Shown: positions 26,198 through 39,355, numbered from the stretch's first letter. The stretch is DNA of 64,000 nucleotides from Neelides folsomi (GCA_034687125.1 JAQGBZ010000340.1:1-64000), one strand, 5' to 3'. Numbers and translations are program-made. The notes: generated from the sequence alone by a model not told the origin.

Positions 26198-28780
26198 TTT
26201 ACAATTCTGAAATATTAAAAAATTTAAAATGAGTTAAAGTTGTTTAAATACTTTTTAATTTTACTTTTATCAAAAATATATTCAATTCAACTGAAATTTA
26301 CTAAAAATTGAACGTTAGCAGTTCTTCAAAATATTATAACGACATTTCTTTAAAAGTGTCAATTTATGAATGAAAGTAGATTAATAGTAAGCGAAAAATA
26401 TGAGCAAGTATTACAAGCAACAATCGAATTTGCTAAATATATTTTATTCCTAATGTGCTGCAGTTTTCACAAAGAAGAACTTTGAATATCTTTCCTCATA
26501 TTTTTAGGTTTTATTCAAACTGATTATTTTGGTATTATCATAAAGTCCTACTTTAAAAGGATATTTGCAAACGGTCAAATTGGTTTTATTAGTAAAACAT
26601 ATTCATATTATTATTTATCGGGGCAATAAATTAAATAAATTGCCAATTTAATTCATATCAACATCCAAGTAAAAATAAATCTTATCGTCTCAAAAGTTTG
26701 CAGAAATACTTCTAAGCTATTAAATACTATGTAATGCCATGTCCAAATAAAAATTGTCCAAATAAAAATTGATAAAAATTGTACTAAATCGCAAAAAGTA
26801 TGCAAATTCCATAAAAATATAATGTGATTTTTATATACACCATATATTAAGAATGTATAATATTTCATATTGTCACTTACACTATATAAATATATGCTAA
26901 AGTCAATTTACTCATAAATGTATGAAATACGTCAATCCTTATGTAATAAATAAACCACCAAAATTTATTTATGATGCAAATAAGTTTATCGGAACTGAAT
27001 GTGAAATAGAAGTGAAATAAGAAATAACTGTTCCTATATCCAATACATCTCACTCTTTACTTTACATCTAAATTTTCCATTTCTATTCAATTTTTTCTTA
27101 ACAAAGGAACCAAGTTTACTAATGTTACATTTTGAATGATTGAATCTGAATATAATTGCATTAATGATGCCATAAAATACTTTTCAATAACCATTCATAC
27201 TGATAAAATGAACGAACGACTTTCATGAGGAATGTCACACATTTGCACTCGGATAATACAAGTACCAATTTGCAAATTATATACATTTATTTGAACACTA
27301 ATAATATATTAATATGGATGTGAAGATTTGAATGTAAAGGGCAAACCAGAAATGCTTGTCGTCTCTTTCAGTGTCATGGGCCCGGAAACTTTTTATACTT
27401 TTATCAAGGCAGACTGATATTATGTTAAGTATCTAATAAATATAATACACGCACATATTCCAATATAAATTGTACAATTATTAATGTTAATATATGAACA
27501 GTAATATATATTTAAAGTTTAATTATTTTAGATAATTAAAAAATATGAATTGAATATTTGAATATAAGCATACAAAAGATATGATGAAGATGGATATATT
27601 GTACTGTGTATGTGTTAATTTTCTTAATATCCTAAGGTAAATACTTAAAAGCACCAACATCATTCAAGATTATAATAAGCATAAAAGCATTGTTTTGAAA
27701 TTATGTGCAAATTACACATAAGAAACATAAAAAATCATGTAAATTCAAAATGTTGATTTGACATTATGAGGAAATTCGTGTTTACAGAATAAGCTCTTAA
27801 GTACTTATTCCATAGTAAGAGTGTACATAAGTAATTGCATAAATATATATGTATATATATATTATGTAAATAAGCATAATAGAATTCATATTTAATTGCG
27901 TCTACGAAAATTATTTGTGTAATATGTGAAAAGTTGACAATTTGCATCTTTTCAGCATGAATAAACTAATTAAATGTCTCAGTTTCTCAAACAATTATAA
28001 ATGCAACTCACTGTCCATCATATTGTGAGATTAAATATCTTTTAATCTTTTGTGGCTGTGTACAGAACAACTTGTGAATTGTTATCCTTTAATTGACTAT
28101 TTGAGATAAATCCACCATGAGAATATTTTTATAATAATCCAGCTAAACACATATTTATTTATATGGTATATCTAACATACTTGCCTAATACAGTACTCTG
28201 TATTTGTAGAACTATTGTATCTATTCAGGAATAAAATAAATATCAATAATCTTAAGTAATAAATACTTCCATAATCTCATTATTAATACTTTATTGTAAA
28301 CAATAAAACGATACCTACATGGTAAGAATATAAGATTCTCAATAATTTTTAAATATTTGTATATTGAGTACACATTCCTATAAGTATGCATTTCCTTCAT
28401 AGTTGTAATAAACTTTTTTAAAGTTGTCATTTTCCTTAAAGCATCGTTCGAGAAATAAGTATATTAAGAGAATTTACGAGTCAAATACAAAAAGGTACAA
28501 AGTATCTGGAACAAATAGAAAAATAAATAATTCAAATAAAAAAGAATATTCTATTGGAGGGTTATCTGGTGTTTGCATTAGTAACGAAGTAACGATACTC
28601 AAAAGATAAAAAAGGAACGTTTGATTTCGACGATCTTTGTACAAATATAGCTACATTTAATGTAATATTATAAATAAAGCCTACATATGTATGAGTATGA
28701 AAGGACATATAAATATTATATATGGAAGTATCTTTGTTTCCCTTAAAGATAAAAAAAGTTTTTTTACTGTTTATTGAAGA
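26198..28780. other. Gene-poor AT-rich stretch
   Basis: Contains the putative carbonic anhydrase promoter at the left end. Only short low-complexity open frames are seen; no gene, RNA gene or structured repeat could be supported. Confidence 0.5.
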
Positions 28781-28879
28781 GTCGGATTGAGCAGTCTTTA
28801 AGTTGGTATTGGCTAAACTGGGCTGGTTGATCTGTTCGGATGATGTTGTGGAGCAGAGATGAATTAAAGTTGTCGAGGT

Positions 28880-29045
28880 CACTTTTCCCCTCGGTCCAGA
28901 TATCGATGAGTCTCCGCCTCGCCCGACGCTCTCTCCGACTCAACCATTCTCAAATCTACGCCCAGAATAGAACTCATTATATCATCACAAATGCTAATAG
29001 CCTCTTCTCGATAGCTTTCAGACACAACTCACGATTTCCTCCTTT
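28880..29045 (-). other. Possible isolated coding exon in a GC-richer patch
   Basis: The plus segment 28780-29110 is clearly less AT-rich than its flanks. On the minus strand one frame reads SESYREEAISICDDIMSSIL, continues with a glutamate-rich part and stops after RGEK. A GTGACC donor-like site overlaps the end. It could be an exon of a minus-strand gene also involving 31.0-31.6 and 32.63 kb, but no linking frame was found. A plus-strand frame (28840-29199) also stays open and cannot be excluded. Confidence 0.2.
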
Positions 29046-29199
29046 GAACTACTTCTTACATTATAAACCTCTGTTTCACTCCTGGTCAGATACCCTGGAC
29101 AATGGCGAAGCAAATTCAGTGGAATTGGAGAGAGAAAAAATGTTCAAGAAGATTATTTCAATTATTTTACAGCCAAATATTTGTACAAGCGGGTTCTGA

Positions 29200-30976
29200 T
29201 AAAAAAAATTTATCCAGAAAAAGTATTTTTTGCTAGTTTTGTGCTCCCTTAAAGGAATGGATGATTTTGCTATAAAGGTTCTAAATGGTTTTTATTCATT
29301 TGGACTTAATAAAAAAATTTAAGACAGCTTTTCAATAAAATGTTTTTATAAACATACAAATCGGATTATAATACTTTGTTAAGGACTTCCGATAACTTCA
29401 ATGAAGGGTCGAACATATGTGAATAATATATAATATACCATAAATAAATAAATGCATAAGTTATATACATTTATCCTGCCGTTAAACTATAAACATCGAT
29501 AACTATCTGACTACAACTACTAATACATACCTACACCTACACACTAAGATGTTTACGCTGTAATTAAAGGAAATTAAATCTAGCATGGATTTGACATAAA
29601 AACCAAATCTTAATAAATACATATTTAGTTGTTGTGTATATTGGTGTTCGTATACACGTATTATATTTACTGTTAAATATACATGGTCTACTACTTACAT
29701 GTGTACTTATACAATTATAAGTATTAAGCGCATACCTCATATTTATAATTTTTTACATTTTAATTAAAATAAAGATAGAAAAATCAGGATTGTAAGGAAT
29801 TTCAATATTCAGTAGTAGCGTGTACAATAGTGCACAAGCACCTTGGAACATCTACACACTTTTGGTAAATTAGGCGTTCATAAATATTTTCATGATTGAA
29901 ATTGAAGGTGACGGTATTGGAATGTGTCTAATTTTAATTTTAATTGATTCTATAACTCAAATGTTATTTATTTATAACTTTGTATAAGATATGAAAAGAA
30001 TATAGGAATGAATAGCTTTTCTAGTTTGAGTATTTATTCAATAGTATCAAGATTTTCTTTGCTGACTTTTACACCAATTTAAAATCAATATTTCAATTTA
30101 TTTTCGTTTCTGGACCTACGCTGAGCCAATTCAGCTAATAAAACTCAGAATTTGAAGGTTTAACAAGCAAGGAAGGAAAATAAACATGAAAAGTTGTCTA
30201 GAGCAAAAGAGCAACAAGCAAAAATTTATCTCTCAAACTCTCAACTAAACATTATATAATTGAAATGAACCATTAAACCATTAAAATGTAACACTCGTCT
30301 TCGCCAGATGAACTAGCAATTAAAATACTTTTGATAGAAGATACCTATACATAATATATATCGTTAGTACAAAACATGTACTATCTTTAATAGTACGTAT
30401 TACATTATACAGTTAAATATTGCTATTTATTCGATTCGAGGTTTATTTGTTTATCAACTAACGATTTATTTACTTCATTCAAAACTTATCTTCCTCAATA
30501 GAACATGTGTAAAATTGGAAACATTATAAATATTTAAGATATCAAACATTATTAAGGATTTTGGCGTATTGGCTTCATTGCTTAAACCTAAAATGTGTAA
30601 TAAGTCTTTTCTTGAACTTGAAGGAAATTTATCAATTTCTGACACTAACATTACTTAGCTTTTAACTTTTGGACTTCTGCAGATTACAATTAATTGAGTC
30701 AAAAATCTACATACTTATAACTTATACATTATTTTATTGGGAAATTGGTATACTTTACATAGGATACTACATGTATTAATGATATGTAATAGAAATAATG
30801 AATATGTTATATTCCATATTAATTTGTTATCGATACCTATACATATTCATATATTCTCCTAATTAACCTTAATAATTGTTTGATTTTTTAATTACTCCCT
30901 TTGCAGTGGCGGATTTCCCTAGAAATATGTGATTATTATAATTATTTATGTATTTGTGGAAATATGTAATGTTTCG
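29200..30976. other. Gene-poor AT-rich stretch
   Basis: Nothing recognised on either strand apart from short open frames without supporting context. Confidence 0.5.
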
Positions 30977-31562
30977 TCATTGTTCTATTAAACTTTGTCG
31001 TGAACGGATGTGTTTTGTAGAGCTCTCATTGACCTTTCGACCTTGACCTCTCCATTTTCCCCCAAATTTACATGATTTTACGCCAAAACACGCCCAATCC
31101 CAATCATCCTGAGCTGTCGTCTTGTCCACTTTGTCGAAGAGTTCCCAAAGGTGAGTCCTGTCCCAATCCTCTTGAATTGTCGTCCTCCCTCTCAAATTCC
31201 AAATGTTGCCTTTGCCTTTGATTCCCGTGAAAAGATTGATCCACATCGCGAATTTGTCCATCTGAGCCCAAAACGGTTCCAAATCCAGAAGCATCCAAGA
31301 AGTACCCGGCCAAAACTCCGACCCCGCGTCCAGAGCAATAGGTACATCCAGCATCATCGCCATCCATCAGGCGTGGTGGCCTCCCTCTCGCCCAGATCGG
31401 CACATTGTCCATTTTCCCACGGTTGACTTCCTTGTCCTTCCGACGAACCATTTTCCCATTCAGAATCCACAAAAAACCATTTTCCAATCTTTCACAAATA
31501 TCCTCTTCACAAGAAAGAACTTTCCTCTCAACAGGAGTTTTAAATTCCATTAGGTAGTCCAA
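30977..31562 (-). CDS. Possible unrecognised gene or exons in a GC-richer island
   Basis: A sharply less AT-rich island. Two overlapping minus frames are open: 31550-31104 begins MEFKTPVERKVLSCEEDICE and has a basic centre (GKMVRRKDKEVNRGK); 31363-30977 is tryptophan-rich and repeats a short unit (TTIQEDWD, TTAQDDWD). Third-position usage looks coding-like in the left part of the first frame and throughout the second, so one explanation is a gene crossing frames by a frameshift or an unresolved intron. No domain was recognised. A plus-strand frame is also open (31151-31426), which weakens the case. Treat as a candidate only. Confidence 0.3.
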
Positions 31563-31637
31563 GTTAAAAAGGTTCGAAGGACCATGTTTTGTTCAAATAA
31601 TTAAATTCCTCGTTTTCACTTTTGTAAAAACGGCCTG

Positions 31638-31650
31638 AGGTCAAAGGTCA
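31638..31650. promoter_or_regulatory. Perfect DR1 nuclear-receptor element
   Basis: AGGTCAAAGGTCA: two perfect AGGTCA half-sites separated by one base, the consensus for RXR/USP or HNF4-type dimers. It lies 75 bp upstream of the minus-strand open frame at 31562. A second cluster on the minus strand at about 31029-31049 (half-sites AGGTCA and TCAAGGTCG) resembles FTZ-F1/ERR sites, but it overlaps possible coding sequence. Function is inference. Confidence 0.5.
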
Positions 31651-34470
31651 ACTACTAGAAAATGAGAGGAGCGAGAGCTAATAAAAAGGTTACTTTATTA
31701 CACTAATTTTACAATAATAATCCATTTTCTCATGTTTCCATTATACATCAAAGTAATAACACACTATAAAGTGCCTTGGTCACAACAATTAGTTATTCAG
31801 ATTACATTTACATTATTCATTCATACAACATACAACAATATGCCCTTTTTGCTAATAAAATTACATTGTGGTAGTCAATAGTGAATTAGTGAATAATGTT
31901 AAAAATAAATAACTATGATAATTAATCTATGGATAGACTATCCTATGTAAACACAAAAATATGATTAATACCGCATTTATTAAAATTAAAATAAGAATAG
32001 TTAATCAATGTTTAATAAGTTTGATAGTGTATATTTAAGATGCAGTATGGTAGCCTAATATATAAATTGAGTTCCTACTTAAGTATTTAATTCCAAGGAT
32101 ATTTAATAAGAACAAAGCTTATATGTAATAGTATAGTATTTACGAACAATTTATGTAAATGCACATGCTTGTCGTTAAATACAATTTAACCAAAAGCTTA
32201 TTCTCATATGCTATTATAAACTGCATACAAATTTGTATGCAGTTAGGTTATTAGGTTAACCTATTATTAAAGATTAAATGATTACTAAATTTAAACATAA
32301 GCTTTATCAAAAGGGCTAACAATAAACATCTAAATTTTTAAAAGCATATTCTCATCAAACTACTAATATATATGGTATGTCCCATATCCGCAATGTTATT
32401 TATCATTAAACTGTTAAATATAGTTAAATCATTTAGAAATAAACTTGAATTGCAATTATATCAGTTATTAATTATCATTTTAATTTACCGCATCATCCAG
32501 ACTAACCGATACTGTTAAACATACCCTGTTGTAACATACCCTGCTATATAAATAATGTATTTAAAAACTAAAACTACGGAGAGAACCATAATGTGATTAT
32601 AACATAATTATTGACGATCGTGACGTACCTGAAATTCCAAAATTAGTTGAGTCTCAATATCCAATCTGTTGAGAAAGGGGGAGAAAGAAATGTGAGAACT
32701 ACGCCTCCTTACATAAATACACAGAGAGATTATGGGTGTTGAAGGAAAGAGGAAATCGGCGAGCCGTTTCAAACTCGCACTTTTCTTGCCAAGTATTAAA
32801 AATAAATTGAGCGTTTCATTTCTCCATCAAAAACGATAAAAAACCGGAATTTGCTATCAACAGTATCAACACTAGAAAATAATCACTTTAAACGAGTTGA
32901 TTCTTTTGGGTATTTTTGTTTGAAATTACAAGTTGGGGAAAAACTTTAGAATGAAACACTTGCATGTTAAATATTTACTTTTTATGCATTCTAACGCGAT
33001 GGTGGAAAAATGTGAATCTCATTAACTTGGAGACTTCTCATTAATCATTAATGAGGATGAGGAAGAATGTTCAATCCGCGAACCATTAATCGTCTGGCAA
33101 TTTACATTATTCCTAGTTAAGGTTTGTAAAGTTAATTTTACACACAATGATATTGTTCTGATTAATCAAACTTTTCGTATATCAAGTCCCTACATTTTAT
33201 ACAAGTAAATTATTATCCCATTTTAATCCAAGCATTAAATTTTAATTACACTTGAACAACTTGCACGAATCTATTTATGTATCTATCAAATGTCGTCTGA
33301 TTTGACATAAGTTGACATTTATTTTGTTTCGTTACTTTTGTTTGCTACTTGTCGACTTGCCGAAATATGTTTGTAAATAAATATCCTATTTATAATATTA
33401 TATACAGACCTATAATCATATGTTATGTAATGGACTAAGTAGTACATAGACATAAGTAGAGACTTATGTCTATGTTCTTAATAATTCACTAGTAGAGGTG
33501 CCAAGGACTCGTCAATACATTGATGAGAGGATTTAAAATAAAGAATAAAAGTAATTGTATTCAAACAAGACTGTTTAACATTTTTTTCCAAATGAAAACA
33601 AAAAATGAGTGAAATATTCATGTTAAAACCAAGTTCAATAAAACCTACTATGAAATAGATGGGGATTGGGATACCAATAATGGGAATTATCGATTCTTCA
33701 ATTTAAACGCATCTGTATTATATTTTTATATAAAATATCTAGAAAAATGATTTGTTTCCATCAAGGATAATTTGATGCAACACGGAATTAACCAACAAAA
33801 GGAACATTAGTTGGGCGTGAAGTGGACAATAAAGACGTACGATAAATAAAAATATAAAGTAAACATTATTTATTTTTTGATATTATAACAATATTTTTCT
33901 TATTATATTGTCTATTTGTATTTATTGAAGAAATGCGTGCGTGTCAAGGCGTTAAAGGTGAACACACGTTAAATAGAATGCAAAAAGTATAAAATGCAAT
34001 TATCAAAATTCTTTCTGTAGATGTGAAGTTTATTTGAAAGTGTAAAGAATAAATTAATATACAATTATTATTAAGATTTCATACGAGTCGTATGCCATAA
34101 ACCATATTAGGTATATTATGTAATGCAAAATGCAAGGAACAGGTGTATATTATATGACATATTGTACATATTAAACACAGTAGAGTATATGTAAAATATG
34201 TACATACCCACTGCTCTACAATACAATACTTAAATAAATAATCATTTCACTTTTTAATAATTGTATGCTTTGTTTTGTTTAGCGTGGGAACAGAGGGCTG
34301 ATTAGCAGGTGTATGTAAATAGGGCTAATATGGTAACTCGAACAATCGTTTCCTGGGCCCCACATATGCATTTTCAATAATGAGCTCAAAACTCAAGTGT
34401 ATTCCCAGCGCGAATAGAGTATAGTAGCCATGATTTATAAAAATAGGCATTATATTTATTTTATATATAT
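31651..34470. other. Gene-poor stretch with two perfect palindromes
   Basis: Apart from the possible 5' exon at 32.6-32.8 kb, no gene is seen. A perfect 24-bp palindrome (arm ACTGCATACAAA) lies at 32220-32243. A hairpin with 14-bp perfect arms (ACATAGACATAAGT) and 4-nt loop lies at 33444-33475. Confidence 0.55.
32629..32760 (-). other. Possible untranslated 5' exon with strong splice donor
   Basis: A less AT-rich patch whose minus strand ends TTTCAG|GTACGTC, a near-consensus donor. No open frame of note, so it would be a non-coding first exon of a minus-strand gene downstream (perhaps that at 31 kb). Unsupported by any visible junction. Confidence 0.2.
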
Positions 34471-35166
34471 GAAATCAATGAATTGGTTCCAAGAGGAATA
34501 GTAAATGGAGAAATAACTCAATTACCGGAAAATCCCAATGACAATGGAGGAAACATTCCTTTAAGTTGTCCTGATGATTATGGAACAACCAGATTGGATT
34601 TTTTCCCAGATGGTTCTGCAAGATTAATTCACAAAGGAAATTGAGCCATCAGGTAATGTGAAATTCAAGTTTTACCTTTTTGATTTCATAATTTTTTTTA
34701 AAAAATTTAATATTCCAATTTTATGCAGAATTTTAGAAATTGAACAGAAAACAGATGAAAATGGAGAAATGAAACCACTTGAAATTGTAACTCAATGGAA
34801 CATCGACTTCAAAGAACCAATAAAAGAACCTGAAAACGACGGTACAAAGAGAAGAAGCGGAAGAACAGTGCGAAAAAATTACTCATTTTATGATGCCTTT
34901 GTCGACTACGCGTACAACAAAAAAATTGATCTTTTTGGAGCTGTTTGAGTCTCAAATTATCTCCATGTCCAGATTTACAAAGCATGAGATTGGACTTTGT
35001 TCAAAGAAGCAAAAATGAAATTGAGGAAATTTGGTGTGAAAGAAGGTGGAACGTACAAAGTGAAAAATGTTGAATTCAAAGATGACTTCCTCTCTGTCGA
35101 ATTGGAAGAAAGTCCAACTAAAGTTAAAATCATTTGTTTGAATCTAAATATTGAAACTGTTACATA
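34471..35166 (+). pseudogene. Unrecognised gene broken by three in-frame TGA codons
   Basis: Two exon-like blocks, 34471-34652 and 34729-35166, are joined by a 76-bp GT-AG intron that preserves phase. The joined frame reads protein-like throughout: SCPDDYGTTRLDFFPDGSAR, a charged middle with KRRSGRTVRKNYSFYD, and a lysine/valine-rich end (KEGGTYKVKNVEFKDDF). It is interrupted at 34642, 34946 and about 34982, each time by TGA and never by TAA or TAG. No upstream start exon was found. The kept intron argues against a retrocopy. A decayed gene is the simplest reading; recoding of TGA is considered under findings. Family not recognised. Confidence 0.6.
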
Positions 35167-35349
35167 AAACAAAAAAGTTCATATAAAAGAAATAAGAAAA
35201 AAATGATTAAGAAATATATAAAATTACCTATGTATGTATATACGATTTATTAAAATATACCTAATAAAAGTATAGTGGTTTTATTAAATGTACTTATAAA
35301 CAGACCCTTTTAACCTCAATTAGAAATTTACTATTGCAACTTTTGCTAT

Positions 35350-35510
35350 TATTAATTGTACGAATCGGGACAGTGACTCAAGAAGCAAAGGACCGACTCT
35401 CAAGCAGAAGGAGGAACCGCTGCAGGAAGACTCATCGATACTAGGACCCCGGGTACTGTCGTCTCGCTGTTACTGTGCCTATTAAGTTACGCCCGTAAAC
35501 AGCCCTAAAA
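35350..35510. other. GC-richer fragment, possible transposon relic
   Basis: Abrupt composition change, with motifs such as AGGACCCCGGGTACTGTCGT and no sustained open frame. Ends not defined; may be a solo LTR or SINE piece. Low confidence. Confidence 0.25.
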
Positions 35511-37146
35511 ATCTTTTCTAAACTCTGAATAAATTAGACATAGTTCTTTTTAATTCCCTTTCTATTCAATTAACTTATCATCCACGTATCCTTTGACTCG
35601 TCACATACTTTCTTATCATCATATTATAGAAACAAGTGTGAATAGTGGTTCTGGTGAATGAGTTAATTAGGAATACTCAAGTCGTAGTTACTTTAATCCC
35701 TTCTGCATCACGACCATCATCTTAATGCTTTTATTAATATGGAATTTATACTAACATGAGTATTATTCATTGTTTTTATATGACATAATGAAAATGAAAT
35801 ATTGACATGATCTGTGTATGACGATTTTATCCAAATTTTTATCCATTTTCCTACCTACCTACTCTATTCTATGGGACAACCGAATACCAGGCTTTGCAGG
35901 TTAAAACAATTTACAAATATGAGAACAGTAAACAGAATTATAATCATCAAATAAAATCATATAAAACATGATCAACTATTTCTTAAACAACAATGATTTA
36001 TTTTATTATGTACAACTTGTATATTTTTAAAAATAATGTTTAATGACCAATTATGACTATGACTTGGTCATCTTCATCCTCGTTGTAATCTGGCCATTTA
36101 TTTATCTGCGTTAAAATAATCCCTATATTTTAAAATCGCGCGGATTTTTTTGTGCACGCTACAACTTTTTTGCGAAATTAATATTTTCGCAAATTAATGT
36201 TCTGTTCAATGGACAATCGCTTGTAGGGGTGCCTTTTGGGGGTCCTACAATTTTAGACACTTTTCTTTCTTGACCTTGAACTTAGTCTTTCACCCCCAAA
36301 AATAGGCCTATGATTTAACATGGGAATCTTCCCCAACGTCAACATAGAATTCTACTGCCAACCCAGGGGCTATTTCATCCTATTTAATGCGGCTATTTCA
36401 TCCTACTCTATATATTTTCTATTATATATTTAGGTTTCAGCATGGAGAACCATGGTGCTCCATGCTGAAAATTCTCGCTCCATGGAGAATAGTAGGTATA
36501 AAAGCAAGAGAAAGTGTTTACACTTGCAATGTAGAGGATGAGTCTGGATGAGAGAGCCTTGGAACTTCTTTCCTCAATTATGAATAGTTGGATACGGTGA
36601 GGTGAAAGACTATGAAATTATTGTACGGTTTAAAAAGCCAACCTATATCTCTATCTAAAATAATAAAAGCTTTATATCATAATATCATAAATACAGATAC
36701 ATAAAATAAAGTATTTAAAAAAGTATATTTAGTTTCACTTTATTATTTGATAAATATCATTTAATAATAAAAATTATCCAATTAAACTATAATCGATTGA
36801 ATTAAACAATTTACAGTTGTTGATAACCCTGATAGGAATAACTAGCTATAATAATTGTTCGATGAGCGAAAGATATTTAATAGGGATAAGATATTTAAGC
36901 ACACAATATTTCAATATTTAACATTGATTAGTAACATCAATCTTCAATATTTAAGCAAAAAATTGTTTATTAAAGATACATATTTTTATATTTAGGAATT
37001 GTTTTAATTTTTACATACATTGAACAATGAAAATTAAAAATCATATTATTTAAAGAATGTTTGTTACATTCGCGATGAGATTACAGAAGAGATGAAATCC
37101 AAATCTTTTTTACTTATTGTTTTATTTACACACATTTAATTTTTAA
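35511..37146. other. Intergenic, transposon-like fragments but no gene
   Basis: Between 36120 and 36310 a less AT-rich segment contains a GCGAAA...TTTCGC hairpin and a direct CGGCTATTTCATCCTA repeat near 36330-36400, suggesting a degenerate element. No gene was supported. Confidence 0.4.
36435..36470. repeat. 36-bp near-perfect palindrome
   Basis: TTTCAGCATGGAG, a centre with ACCATGGT, then CTCCATGCTGAAA; only one base pair mismatches across the whole 36 bp. It is followed by another CTCCATGGAG palindrome at 36479-36488. No open frame. Possibly the core of a foldback element. Confidence 0.75.
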
Positions 37147-39355
37147 TCATTTGCTGTTTCTGGGTTGGACACTTTTAGCAAATCCAATACAATTCCTCCC
37201 CATATCGAAAATTGTGTAAAATTTACTTATAAATGGAACTCCAAATGACCAATAAAAACCTTCCCCAAAACTCATGAAATTGAAAACGTAAATATTTCTT
37301 AACCCAAATTCTGTTTCATTTGGGTATGTTTCAATATAATCTTCTGGATAAAGAACAAATTCGATTGAACTTTCACTACAGTTTTCACATCCTCCTAATT
37401 TAAAAGTAATTGGTGGGAGAAATTTTACATTTAATGGATCGAAAATCCACAAGCCATATTGCAATTCTGTTCCTCCTAATGTTGCTGCTATTTTTGCAAG
37501 TTCATGGTGAGGTCCGTAATCATAACAAGCTCCGGTGTCGAGAATAACATTTTGATCTTCACCGCCTTTCAGCACATTACCGCAGTTTCCGTCTATTCCT
37601 TCTATTGCATACCTAACAATTTGAAACATTAGTAAATTATTATTGAATTGTAATTATTAATGATAATATTTAGAGTTACCGCATGTTCCCCTATGTTCCG
37701 GCTATGTTTCCGGAGAACACGGAAACATGGGAACAAGGGAACATAGGATTGGGAACAAGGAAACATAGGATCATAGACAATTTTCATTAATAATTTCAAT
37801 TCTAATTGAAATTAATAGTTATTTCTAATAATTTTCAGTTTAAAAATACATAGTTAGCCATGTAATTCTTTTTTTATGCAATTTAAAGTTAACTTTAAGT
37901 AGGTAAAAGAAACGAATTTAAGAAATTGTAATTGACATTAAAATGAATTTGTACAACAATGGGTGAAAAGTATACTTACCGAGTAATGTATTGTGTAAAA
38001 CCATAATTGATATAAAAGTAATGAAATTTGCAACAAACTCGTATTACAAATGTTTATGTTTAATAAATCAATAATTTTATAAAAGTTAAAATAATAATAT
38101 TAAGTGAGGAATTGAGAAATTCGCCCAATATATTTAAAAATCGTGTATAAAATTAGGTCTGTGTTTAGCTTCATATTAGTTTATGTTCACAGTTTCCGGT
38201 ATGTTCCCATGTTTCCGTGTTCCCACGTTCCCGGGAACAAGGGAACATAGGCCTATGTTCCCGAGAAACGGCATCTCTAATAATGATTCATCAAGCGAAA
38301 GTTCATTTTGGATATGTAGTTAATTGGCTTTGGGGAGAAATTTCTAAATATTTCTTTTGCTTTATTTTTTGATTTTGAAATTTGCTGATTAATGGTAAAA
38401 TATTATATTAACTTTAACGACTTTAAGTATGAAAGTATGAATTACCCAAGTAAAACCAATTCGTAATATTGATCTCGGATTTTCATTGGGAAGAAGTTGA
38501 TTGGTCCTGTAAAACGTTCCTCGTTCCATCCACCAAACGTCACTTCTCCATCCAGATCCCTTGAAATTACATTTAATCGTTAAGTTTGGGTTTTGTTTTA
38601 ATTTTTTAATAGTTGAGATATTTATTCAACCATACTTTGGAAACCACATCGAAGCAATGGCATTATCCATATTGTTATTTGGATTGAGGTAAAAACTTTG
38701 TAAAAGCCCGGTTAGACCCAACACTGAATTAACCACATAACCAAACCCGGCAATCCCATCACATGGTTCATCATCGAATAAATTCATTGATGTGACGACA
38801 TTTACTGGGGCATGTTTAGCAAACAAGTTTCCAACCTATTAAAATTAGAGTAAAAAATTTCAAAATATTTTAAATGGATAAACAAATAAACATATTATTT
38901 GTATTTGTATCTACTTCAAAATTATCAATACCAAAATTGTCAAGATTGTCAACGATATCATTAATTTTAAATTAATATACCTTAATGTTATCGTAGAACA
39001 ACTTCCCTTCAGCATAATTACCGGATTCATATTCAATGCCAAAGTTTGTGTTTGTTACTTGAGAGGTTGAAGATTCACTTGGATCATATTTATTTTTAAA
39101 ATAACCTAATTTTTTTAATTGACAATATCAATGGACAATAATAATTTCGATTAAGATACATTATAAATATTTTTTATTCATTTTACTGCAACTGTCGTCG
39201 ATTGACGTGCAATTTTTTGCTACGAGCCAAAAATCTGTTGAGCCAGCGTCAAACAACATTTGGAATGTTTGACCAAGGTACCAAGGTGTGTTGACTTTAG
39301 TAAAGTTTTTAGCCAAATTATTTTTAACTTTGACATGATTTATGATAGCTATATA
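37147..39355 (-). CDS. Pepsin-like aspartic protease homolog A, lacking leader exons
   Basis: A1-family (pepsin/cathepsin D) fold. Exons are 39355-39187, 39105-38981, 38835-38636, 38559-38446 and 37612-37147, totalling 1074 nt in one frame. Three middle exons have exactly the same lengths as in neighbour B (125, 200, 114). The first active-site motif reads FDAGSTDFW, where FDTGSSxxW is expected (Thr to Ala), and the second keeps DTGA. Also visible are FGGWNEERFTGPI (the GGxDxxxFxG region) and the C-terminal IFDMGRNCIGFAKS. There is no signal peptide, propeptide or start codon: only 136 bp separate it from the end of gene B. Either it is a 5'-truncated duplicate, or it borrows the B leader by splicing. 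Loss of the hydroxyl in DTG would impair catalysis (family knowledge). Confidence 0.8.
37671..38279. mobile_element. About 0.6-kb inverted-repeat element in an intron of protease homolog A
   Basis: The ends are TAGAGTTACCG and the complement of TAGAGATGCCG (9/11). Just inside both ends lie arrays of GGGAACAAGGGAACATAGG-type sequence and inverted GTTCCC/GTTTCC copies, able to form a large foldback. The interior is AT-rich and non-coding. A target duplication could not be fixed. It sits in the 833-bp last intron; neighbour B has a different, smaller element in the matching intron. Confidence 0.6.

Noticed and set aside
34946-34984. Selenoprotein reading of the TGA-interrupted gene
   Set aside because: No convincing SECIS structure seen in the following 200 bp and no Cys/Sec-type redox context around the TGA codons; kept only as a check under findings.
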